A DNA stretch of 64,000 nucleotides from JAXLRU01 sp046330935 (GTDB lineage Bacteria > Actinomycetota > Actinomycetes > Actinomycetales > Kineosporiaceae), in assembly GCA_046330935.1 (NCBI GenBank), contig JAXLRU010000012.1, positions 10,529 through 74,528 of the forward strand, given 5' to 3'. A program made the position numbers and the translations under genes. The notes beneath the pieces were generated by a model. The model did not search any database. It had not been told where the DNA came from and saw only the letters and a program-made list of their open reading frames with translations. Numbering within the stretch: position 1 is the stretch's first letter; every line of letters starts with the position of its first letter. Positions 34,829-41,148 of the stretch are shown one piece after another.

Positions 34829-35890
34829 TCAGGCGGGCCGGTGGCGGTGGTCGGCCGTCCAGGCGAGGAGGTCCTCCACCGGCCACGTCGTGACGACGCG
34901 CTCGGGCGGCACGCCGCAGGCCTCGGCGCGCTCGCACCCGTACACCTGCCAGTCGAGCTGGCCCGGCGCGTGGGCGTCGGTGTCGATCGAGAACAGGCAG
35001 CCGGCGTCGACGGCCTTGCGGATCAGCCGGGTCGGGGGGTCGCGCCGCTCGGGGCGGGAGTTGATCTCGACGGCGACCCCGGCCTCCGCGCACGCGGCGA
35101 ACACCGCGTCGGCGTCGAAGCTGGACTCGGGGCGGCCCTTGCCGGAGCGCGAGTTGCGGTCGGAGACCATGCGCCCGGTGCAGTGGCCGAGGACGTCGGT
35201 GTGGGGGTCGGCCACGGCCGCGAGCATCCGCCGGGTCATCGCCGCGGACTCCATGGCGAGCTTCGAGTGCACGCTGGCGACCACGACGTCGAGCCGTTCC
35301 AGCAGCTCGGGCTCCTGGTCGAGGGCGCCGTCGTCGAGGATGTCGACCTCGATGCCCGACAGCAGGCGGAACGGCGCGAGCGGACCGGCGAGGTGACCGA
35401 GGACGTCGAGCTGGCGCCGCAGGCGCGCGGGAGAGAGCCCGTTGGCCACCTTGAGCCGCGGGGAGTGGTCGGTGAGCACGAGGTACTCGTGCCCGAGCTC
35501 GGCGGCCGTCACGGCCATCTCGGGGATCGGCGAACCGCCGTCGGACCAGTCGGAGTGGCTGTGGCAGTCCCCTCGCAGGGCCGCCCTCAGCTGTGCGCCG
35601 CCCTCGGTGAGCGGCCCCCCGTGGGACGCCTCGGCGGCGGCGAGGTACTCGGGCACCTCACCCGCAAGGGACTGCGTGATCACGGCAGCGGTCGTGTCCC
35701 CTACGCCCGCCAGCGTGGTCAGCGTGCCCGCCTCGGAGTGCGCGGCGATCTCGTCGGGGGTGAGCAGGGCGAGGGCGGCGCCGGCAGCCCGGAACGCCTT
35801 CACCCGGTAGGTCGACTGCAGCCCGCGTTCGAGCAGGAACGCGATCCGGCGCAGGTCCGCGACGGGGTCTCGAGGGCTCACCCGGGCCAC
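34829..35890 (-). CDS. PHP-domain metal-dependent hydrolase with helix-hairpin-helix N-terminus
   Basis: The 353-residue protein begins with a PolX-like helix-hairpin-helix region (Y-R-V-K-A-F-R-A-A, L-A-G-V-G-D-T-T-A). A PHP domain follows with metal ligands in C-H-S-H-S-D-W-S-D-G, L-T-D-H, G-I-E-V-D, A-S-V-H-S-K, L-G-H-C and S-I-D-T-D-A-H. It lacks a polymerase domain. Relatives are annotated as histidinol-phosphatase-like or PolX C-terminal phosphoesterases; a DNA-end or phosphate-ester substrate is plausible. GTG 35890 is followed by another GTG nine bases downstream that could also serve. Confidence 0.87.
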   Translation of the reverse strand: MARVSPRDPVADLRRIAFLLERGLQSTYRVKAFRAAGAALALLTPDEIAAHSEAGTLTTLAGVGDTTAAVITQSLAGEVPEYLAAAEASHGGPLTEGGAQLRAALRGDCHSHSDWSDGGSPIPEMAVTAAELGHEYLVLTDHSPRLKVANGLSPARLRRQLDVLGHLAGPLAPFRLLSGIEVDILDDGALDQEPELLERLDVVVASVHSKLAMESAAMTRRMLAAVADPHTDVLGHCTGRMVSDRNSRSGKGRPESSFDADAVFAACAEAGVAVEINSRPERRDPPTRLIRKAVDAGCLFSIDTDAHAPGQLDWQVYGCERAEACGVPPERVVTTWPVEDLLAWTADHRHRPA

Positions 35891-35933
35891 TGTGGCCCAG
35901 GACGGCGGCCTCGGCCCGCCGACACCCCGCCGC

Positions 35934-37337
35934 TCAGAACCCGGCCTCGCAGGGGGACGCGCCGGCGGCCGGGGTGCCCGACAGCACGGGGACGCCCAGG
36001 AACGCGGGCGCGGGCCGGGTGTCGGGGGAGGGCGCCCACCGGCCGTCCACCTCGGCGTACGTCCACGACTCGCCGGTGGTGAGGAGGGTCCGCAGGGCCG
36101 CGACGAGCCGGTCCACGTCCTCCGCCCGCGAGCCGACGCCCACGCTGGCGCGCAGGGCGCCGTCGCCGGTGCCCAGGCGCGACAGCAGCGGGTGAGCGCA
36201 GAAGCGCCCGTCGCGGACGCCGATGCCGTGCTCGGCGGACAGGTAGGCGGCGACGCGCGCCGGGTCGTGGCCCTCGACCCGGAACCCGACGACGCCGGCG
36301 CGGTCGGTGCTGTCCTCCCAGATCTGCAGCGGGCTCACCCCGGGCAGCTGGGCGAGCCCGTCGAGCAGCCGGGCGGTCAGCGCCGCCTCGTGCGCCTCCA
36401 GCGCGCCCTCGGGCAGTGACCCCAGGGCCTGGCAGGCGGCGGCGAGGGCGGCGGCACCGAGCACGTTGGGGCTGCCGGCCTCGTGCCGCTGCGGTGCGGG
36501 GGCCCAGTGGGCGCGGGCGACGGTGACGTCGCGGACGGCGCCGCCACCGGCGAGGTAAGCGGGGGCCTCGTCGAGCCAGTCGCGGCGGCCGATGAGGGCG
36601 CCCGCGCCGAAGGGCGCGTAGAGCTTGTGGCCGGACAGGGCGAGGTAGTCGGCGCCGAGGGCGGCGAGGTCGATGCGGCGGTGGGGGGCCAGCTGCGCGG
36701 CGTCGATGCAGACGCGGGCGCCGGTGAGGTGGGCGATGCGGACCAGGTCGCGCAGCGGCAGGATCTCGCCGGTGACGTTGCTGCAGCCGGTGACGGCGAG
36801 CAGCGCGGCGGGGCGGCGGCGCAGCTCGGCCTCCAGCCGGCTCAGCGTGGCCTGCACCGTGGGCGCGGCGGCCACGCAGCGGTGTCCGCGCGCGGCCCAG
36901 GGGAGCAGGTTGGCGTGGTGCTCGACGTCGAGGAACACGACCTCGCCGGTGCCGTTGGCCGTGGCGGGCACGGACTGCGCCAGCAGGTTGAGGGAGTCGG
37001 TGGTGTTGCGGGTGATCACCACGACGTCGTCGCTGCGGGCACCCACGAACTCACCGATCGTGTCCCGCGCCCCCTCGTACAGGGCGGTGCTCACCTGGGA
37101 GGTGAACCCGGCGCCTCGGTGCACGCTGGAGTAGTAGGGCAGGACGGCGGCGACGTGGTCGGCGACGGCCTGCAGCGACGGTGCGCTGGCCGCGTAGTCG
37201 AGCAGGGCGTAGCGGACGGAAGCGCCCGTCACGGTGGGGACGACGAGCTCACCGCCGACGACGGGCAGCAGCGGCCGGGTCGCGTCGACCTCGGGCGCGG
37301 TGGGTGCGAGAGCGGTGAGGGTGCTGACGGCGGACAT
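35934..37337 (-). CDS. Class V aminotransferase / cysteine-desulfurase-like PLP enzyme
   Basis: The 467-residue fold-type I PLP enzyme has R-N-T-T-D-S-L-N, D-V-E-H-H-A-N-L-L-P-W, I-D-A-A-Q-L-A-P-H and the PLP lysine in A-L-S-G-H-K-L-Y-A-P-F-G, as in the SufS/Csd/isopenicillin-N-epimerase-like group. The SufS active-site cysteine loop is not obvious; a cysteine occurs in G-R-F-C-A-H-P. ATG 37337 follows GGGGAGA. The gene lies directly behind a SAM-IV riboswitch, which places it in sulfur amino-acid metabolism, probably turning over a sulfur-containing amino acid or donating sulfur. Its exact reaction is not predicted. Confidence 0.87.
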   Translation of the reverse strand: MSAVSTLTALAPTAPEVDATRPLLPVVGGELVVPTVTGASVRYALLDYAASAPSLQAVADHVAAVLPYYSSVHRGAGFTSQVSTALYEGARDTIGEFVGARSDDVVVITRNTTDSLNLLAQSVPATANGTGEVVFLDVEHHANLLPWAARGHRCVAAAPTVQATLSRLEAELRRRPAALLAVTGCSNVTGEILPLRDLVRIAHLTGARVCIDAAQLAPHRRIDLAALGADYLALSGHKLYAPFGAGALIGRRDWLDEAPAYLAGGGAVRDVTVARAHWAPAPQRHEAGSPNVLGAAALAAACQALGSLPEGALEAHEAALTARLLDGLAQLPGVSPLQIWEDSTDRAGVVGFRVEGHDPARVAAYLSAEHGIGVRDGRFCAHPLLSRLGTGDGALRASVGVGSRAEDVDRLVAALRTLLTTGESWTYAEVDGRWAPSPDTRPAPAFLGVPVLSGTPAAGASPCEAGF

Positions 37338-37399
37338 GAGGGTCTCCCCGGATCTGGCCTGGGGCCCATCGGGCCCGCGCTTGCCGCCCACGGTGCAGA

Positions 37400-37492
37400 G
37401 AGCGGCCTGGTCCTCACCCGGAGCACCCCGCCGCGGTGGGAGGGTTGCCGTCCAGCGAGCCGGGGCTTGACGCTGGAACTCGTGACCTGTCT
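37400..37492 (-). promoter_or_regulatory. SAM-IV riboswitch
   Basis: The minus strand reads GGTCACGAG, then TTCCAGCGTCAAGCCCCGG, CTCGCTGG, CGGCAACCCTCC, GCGGGGTGCTCCGGGTGAGG and GACC. These are the conserved blocks of the actinobacterial SAM-IV aptamer: P1 GGTC/GACC (37484-37487 with 37409-37412), the P2 pair CCAGCG/CGCTGG, and the GGCAACCCTCC and GGGTG core. It lies 60 bp upstream of the class-V PLP enzyme, in the expected orientation. Between aptamer and start codon a GGGCCC-GAT-GGGCCC hairpin (about 37362-37376) and GGGGAGA ribosome-binding site could form the expression platform. Confidence 0.9.
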
Positions 37493-37495
37493 TCA

Positions 37496-37524
37496 CGGTA
37501 AGCAACACGCAGGGTGCACGGCAA
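37496..37524 (-). promoter_or_regulatory. Promoter of the SAM-IV-controlled gene
   Basis: Minus-strand TTGCCG (37519-37524) and TTACCG (37496-37501) are separated by 17 bp, immediately upstream of the riboswitch. This is the layout expected of a housekeeping sigma promoter. Confidence 0.55.
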
Positions 37525-37594
37525 CGGCCCCGACGCGACGTGTCGGTTTCTGAGACGTCGCGTCCGGGCCGTCAGTGGCGCCGCCGACCGCCGC

Positions 37595-37819
37595 TCAGCG
37601 GTCGTCGTCCTCGTCGAGGGGGACTTCCAGGGACTGTTCCAGGACGTCGAACTCGCTGCCGGCGTCGAGCGCGGGACCCGACGACGGGAGGCGTCCCGGT
37701 GCGGTGTCGACGACGGCGAGCTGGTCCTGTTCTCGGGCGTCGGCCTCGTCGGCGGCCGGCAGGACGGCGGCCCCGGCCAGGCGGCCGGCGGGCTCGTCGA
37801 TGGGCGGGAACTCGGGCAC
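37595..37819 (-). CDS. Small acidic protein, unknown function
   Basis: This 74-residue, strongly acidic protein begins M-P-E-F-P-P-I-D-E-P and ends F-D-V-L-E-Q-S-L-E-V-P-L-D-E-D. GTG 37819 has a clear GGGGAGG 5 nt upstream. The E-Q-x-x-E-V-P-L-D ending recurs in small actinobacterial hypothetical proteins, as I recall. No catalytic motif is visible, and it is probably largely disordered. It lies upstream of the SAM-IV promoter on the same strand. Confidence 0.6.
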   Translation of the reverse strand: MPEFPPIDEPAGRLAGAAVLPAADEADAREQDQLAVVDTAPGRLPSSGPALDAGSEFDVLEQSLEVPLDEDDDR

Positions 37820-38242
37820 GGCGACCTCCCCGGGGTGGCGACACCTGACGGGACCACCCTGGCAGCCCTCGGCCCGGCCGTCGCGGTCAGACGGCCCGGG
37901 GTGGGGCGGGGTTCGGCGCCGTGACCCGACCGGAGGCGGGCCTCGGCCCGGGAACGGGGCAGGGGAGCCTGCCGGGGACGCTGCGGGACGGGGTGGGGCT
38001 CGGGGGGCGCGGGCCTGCCGGGCGGGGCGAAGGCAGCGCGTCGCGGCCGGTGCCGTGGGACATGCGCATCTCCTGGTGCACTGCGGCGGATGCCGGATCT
38101 CGTCGGCTCGTCCGTCTCAGTCTGTGTCGTGCCTCCGTGGGCCGTTGGTCGCGCGTGTACCGACACCGGATCGGCGGCACGGGCGTCCCCGGACGGAGCA
38201 GTGCTCACCCGGACGGCGGCCCGGGTGAGGGCAGGGATCGCG
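37820..38242. other. Intergenic stretch without a convincing gene
   Basis: About 420 bp of GC-rich sequence. A minus-strand ORF of 58 residues (M-S-H-G-T-G-R-D-A-L, ATG about 38063) has AGGAGAT upstream but encodes only Pro/Arg-rich sequence, so I do not call it. No repeat, tRNA or clear terminator was found. Confidence 0.4.
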
Positions 38243-38635
38243 TCAGTTGGGGGTGACGAGCCCCTGGAGGCCGACGACGATCGCGATGATGCCGAGCACG
38301 CACACGAGGAGGGTCAGCGGGTCCTGCGTGACGGCGTTGCCCGCCGACGGCTGGGGCTCGGCCGCGCGGCGGCCCGGGGTGGAGGGCCGGCGCAGGAGGA
38401 GCACGCCGACGATGAGTCCGACGATCTCGAAGTGGAACACGCGCGGGCCGCTCGTGATGTGCACGAGGAGGAAGTAGCCGGCCGCCACGAGGCACGCGAC
38501 GGCGACCACGATGCGGAACCGGTCCAGGGTCGCGGCGATCTCGTCGAGGCGGGCGGCGCCGGGGATCTGGCGCAGCAGGGGGACGGCGAGCAGGAAGCCG
38601 CCGAGGATGTTGGCGAGGTCGAGCACCCAGGACAC
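38243..38635 (-). CDS. Small multi-span membrane protein
   Basis: The 130-residue protein has about four hydrophobic segments: residues 2-18, 43-62, 67-82 and 105-125. G-P-R-V-F-H-F-E-I-V lies between the second and third, and a short polar Pro/Ser loop before the last. I do not recognise the family. GTG 38635 has AAGGAGA upstream, and the alternative longer reading to 38782 is Arg/Pro-rich and unlikely to be coding. No functional inference is possible from the neighbours. Confidence 0.68.
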   Translation of the reverse strand: MSWVLDLANILGGFLLAVPLLRQIPGAARLDEIAATLDRFRIVVAVACLVAAGYFLLVHITSGPRVFHFEIVGLIVGVLLLRRPSTPGRRAAEPQPSAGNAVTQDPLTLLVCVLGIIAIVVGLQGLVTPN

Positions 38636-38926
38636 GTCGTCTCTCCTTCGCGAGGGGGTGGGGCCGCGCGCCCCGTGGCTGCGGCCGCACTCTAGGGGCG
38701 AAGGATCGGGCTGTCGTGGCGGCCCGGCATGGCCGTGCCCGCTCGGGACGGACCGTGACCGCGCGGATCCGTGAGGTGTCACCTGTCACCCGATCGGCGG
38801 CTCGCGGACGGCTGTGGGCCCGCGGGCCGGCTGCGCAGGGTCAGGGCGTCCCCCGTTCGTACGGTTTGGGCTCCGATCCCTTCGGTGGTGATTCAGGTTT
38901 CGCCGTGATCACCCGAGGACCCGACC

Positions 38927-39442
38927 ATGCCACTCACGGATGTCACGGATCTGGACATGTCGCCTACGGTGATCGACCGCTCCGCCCTGACCGTCGAGGA
39001 GTCCCTCGCCCTGGGTGAGCGCCTGCACCGGCTGAGCCGGTTGATCGAACGTTCCATGGGGGAACTCCTGGCCGACTGCGGGCTGACCCGCAACGCCTGG
39101 GTGCTCCTGTCGACCCTGGATGCCGAGGGGGTGGCCGCCACCAGCTCCGCCGGGGACTGGGGCACCCGCGCCGGGCTCTCGCCGTCGTCGATGTCGGCCG
39201 CCACCGACCTGCTGCACCGCTCGGGCTGGGTCCGCCGCTGGCGCGACCCCGCCAACCGGCGCAGCGTGCTCATCTGCCTCACGCCCGAGGGAGCCCGGGC
39301 CGCCCAGGCCACCCGGACGGTGCTCGCCGCGGCTCGCCCCGGCGGTGGCGCCGGCCTGTCCGAGCCCCAGCTGCGCCAGCTCAGCGACCTCGTCGCCCGC
39401 ATGCTCGACGCCGCCGTCCCCGAGGGGGACGACGCCCCCTGA
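38927..39442 (+). CDS. MarR family transcriptional regulator
   Basis: The 171-residue protein has the winged-helix arrangement of MarR: L-T-R-N-A-W-V-L-L-S-T-L, L-S-P-S-S-M-S-A-A-T-D-L-L-H-R-S-G-W-V as recognition helix, the wing R-R-W-R-D-P-A-N-R-R-S and L-T-P-E-G. It should be a dimeric ligand-responsive repressor. ATG 38927 follows CGAGGAC. Two palindromic repeats lie just downstream of the stop. Its target is not evident; the preceding 290 bp contain no other gene. Confidence 0.87.
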   Translation: MPLTDVTDLDMSPTVIDRSALTVEESLALGERLHRLSRLIERSMGELLADCGLTRNAWVLLSTLDAEGVAATSSAGDWGTRAGLSPSSMSAATDLLHRSGWVRRWRDPANRRSVLICLTPEGARAAQATRTVLAAARPGGGAGLSEPQLRQLSDLVARMLDAAVPEGDDAP

Positions 39443-39500
39443 CGCCCCCCACGGCGTCCACGACGAGGCGGCAGCGACGCCGGCTCCTCGGTCACGCCCG

Positions 39501-39663
39501 CCCCCACGCCTTCGGGGAGCATCTGCGCGGTCATACCGCGGAGAGAGTCCCCAAAGGGCCAGCCCGTCGCCCGTCGCCCACCGCGCCCGAGTTCGGTGCC
39601 CGCCCAGCCCCCACGCCTTTGGGGAGCATCTGCGCGGTCATACCGCGGGGAGCGTCCCCAAAG
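39501..39663. repeat. Two copies of a 56-bp palindromic intergenic repeat
   Basis: Copies at 39501-39556 and 39608-39663 share CCCCCACGCCTT, GGGGAGCATCTGCGCGGT and CATACCGCG, then TCCCCAAAG. Each folds on itself: outer CTTTGGGGA/TCCCCAAAG (one mismatch in copy 1) and inner CGCGGT-CAT-ACCGCG. The 51 bp between the copies is unrelated. They sit between a MarR gene and a GNAT gene. The form is that of a REP-like or non-autonomous palindromic element; function unknown. Confidence 0.75.
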
Positions 39664-39783
39664 CCGCACGGGCGGCCGGGCCCACCACGCACGGCGACAC
39701 CTGCGGCTGGCACCGCGCGTGGGGGTCGGATGGAGGACACAGGGCGGTCCGGCTCCGCGGTACCGGATCCCCCGACGTGGCGC

Positions 39784-39789
39784 TAGCGT
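39784..39789 (+). promoter_or_regulatory. -10 box of the GNAT gene (leaderless)
   Basis: TAGCGT ends 6 nt before GTG 39796, and no Shine-Dalgarno is present. Confidence 0.5.
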
Positions 39790-39795
39790 CACCGC

Positions 39796-40344
39796 GTGGA
39801 GCTGACGTACGAGCCCCTGCGCCGTGAGGACGCCGCCGCCCTGGGGGCGTTCCTGTCGGCCCACCCCTGGCCGTTCCATGCAGGCGGTCGACCCGACGCC
39901 GAGGACGTGGCGCGGCGGGTGCGCGCAGGGGAGTTCGACGGGCCCGACGTGCGCACCACCTGGGTGCTGCTGGACGGCCTGCGCTGCGGCGTCGTCCGCG
40001 CCTTCGACCTCGAGGACGCCACCCCCCTGTTCGACCTGCGACTCGCCGAGGACGCCCGCGGTCAGGGCATCGGGACCCGCGTCGTGGCCTGGCTGGCCCA
40101 CGAGCTGTTCACGAGCTTCGCCCACGTGCAGCGCGTGGAGGCGACGACCCGCGCGGACAACGCCGCCATGCGAGCGCTGCTGCGCGCCAACGGGTTCGTC
40201 AAGGAGGCGCACTACCGCCGTGCCTGGCCCGCCGAGGGCGCCGGGCGCCGCGCCCGCCCCCACGACGCCGTGGGCTACGCCCTGTTGCGCGAGGACTGGC
40301 GGACGGGCGAGCGGACCCCCGTGGAGTGGGACGACGAGCCGTGA
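39796..40344 (+). CDS. GNAT family N-acetyltransferase
   Basis: The 182-residue protein has a GNAT core: L-F-D-L-R-L-A-E-D-A-R-G-Q-G-I-G-T-R as the acetyl-CoA loop, then V-E-A-T-T-R-A-D-N-A-A-M-R-A-L-L and A-N-G-F-V-K-E-A. It acetylates an unknown amine or protein N-terminus. GTG 39796 appears leaderless. A strong hairpin follows the gene, shared with the convergent tRNA-Lys. Confidence 0.87.
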   Translation: MELTYEPLRREDAAALGAFLSAHPWPFHAGGRPDAEDVARRVRAGEFDGPDVRTTWVLLDGLRCGVVRAFDLEDATPLFDLRLAEDARGQGIGTRVVAWLAHELFTSFAHVQRVEATTRADNAAMRALLRANGFVKEAHYRRAWPAEGAGRRARPHDAVGYALLREDWRTGERTPVEWDDEP

Positions 40345-40388
40345 GCCGGCCATCACCGCGCACCGGCCGCTGACGCCCGGAAACGACT

Positions 40389-40424
40389 CAGGCCCTGGGC
40401 TCCTCGCGGAGCCTCAGGGCCTGA
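40389..40424. terminator. Hairpin between GNAT gene and tRNA-Lys
   Basis: CAGGCCCTG-GGCTCC (from 40389) pairs with GGAGCC-TCAGGGCCTG (to 40424) around a TCGC loop, with one bulged base. A TGTCTT stretch follows on the plus strand. It can terminate both convergent units. Confidence 0.65.
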
Positions 40425-40434
40425 GGTGTCTTGC

Positions 40435-40510
<76 letters not shown>

Positions 40511-40591
40511 TTGACGAGAGAGGACATTAGCAGGCCCGGGGGGCGGACATGAAATCGGTTCCGATCTCCCGGAGGGGCCCTCCGCGCCGGT

Positions 40592-40622
40592 CCGGCCCGG
40601 TCACGTGGGGTGACCGGGCCGG
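40592..40622. terminator. Perfect 13-bp hairpin
   Basis: CCGGCCCGGTCAC and GTGACCGGGCCGG form a perfect stem around GTGGG. It lies 26 bp beyond the stop of the small minus-strand gene that begins at 40854, so it probably ends that transcript. Confidence 0.6.
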
Positions 40623-40647
40623 AGTCGTCGTCGAGGGCGGGTGCGGG

Positions 40648-40854
40648 TCAGCGGGGTTCCCACCAGGCGTCCTCGGGCTCGCCCTCCTCGGCGAGCAGCT
40701 CGTCGCTGTGGGGGCCGGCCGGCATGGCCAGATCCATGATCAGCGACAGGGGGAGGCGGCCGGCGAGCATGTCCATGACCGGCTCTCCCGGCGGTGGCGC
40801 CTGGTGCGGGAGCGGGGCTCCCGCAGGCCGTGACAGCGGCTGCGATCCGTGCAT
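40648..40854 (-). CDS. Small protein, unknown function
   Basis: The 68-residue protein has a central segment (D-M-L-A-G-R-L-P-L-S-L-I-M-D-L-A) and an acidic end (S-D-E-L-L-A-E-E-G-E-P-E-D-A-W-W). It resembles small actinobacterial hypotheticals carrying the G-R-L-P-L-S-L-L-L-D-L pattern, as I recall. ATG 40854 was chosen because sequence upstream of it is low-complexity and less conserved-looking. A perfect hairpin follows the stop. No function is inferred. Confidence 0.55.
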   Translation of the reverse strand: MHGSQPLSRPAGAPLPHQAPPPGEPVMDMLAGRLPLSLIMDLAMPAGPHSDELLAEEGEPEDAWWEPR

Positions 40855-41060
40855 CGGTGGTCCCTCCGTCGCGTGCGTCCCGAGACTCGTCCCGCGGGCC
40901 AGCGCGGGGACGAGCGGTGTTCCCTGTTCGTGTCGGGAACCGTACACAAGCCCTTGACCAGCGCCTACGCCAAACGTGCGGAACCGCACGACGGTTCACC
41001 CGCGTGCGGCTCGGCGCTCCTTGATCGGATACGCGGCGTGGTCGCCACGGGGACGCCAAC

Positions 41061-41106
41061 GGGGCGCGGGGCGCCGGTCGAGTGATCGACCTGCGCCCCG
41101 CGCCCC
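41061..41106. terminator. Very long hairpin downstream of PPDK
   Basis: A 21-bp stem with one mismatch: GGGGCGCGGGGCG (41061-41073) plus CCGGTCGA pair with TCGACCTG plus CGCCCCGCGCCCC (to 41106) around a GTGA loop. It lies about 40 bp past the PPDK stop on the minus strand. Confidence 0.7.
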
Positions 41107-41148
41107 GCCTGAGGAGGGTCTGCGGTGAGGGTGGGGACCCTCGGCCGC

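Noticed and set aside
37887..38180. Small minus-strand ORF with a good AGGAGAT site
   Set aside because: Pro/Arg-rich composition and no conserved pattern; kept only as a note in the intergenic entry.
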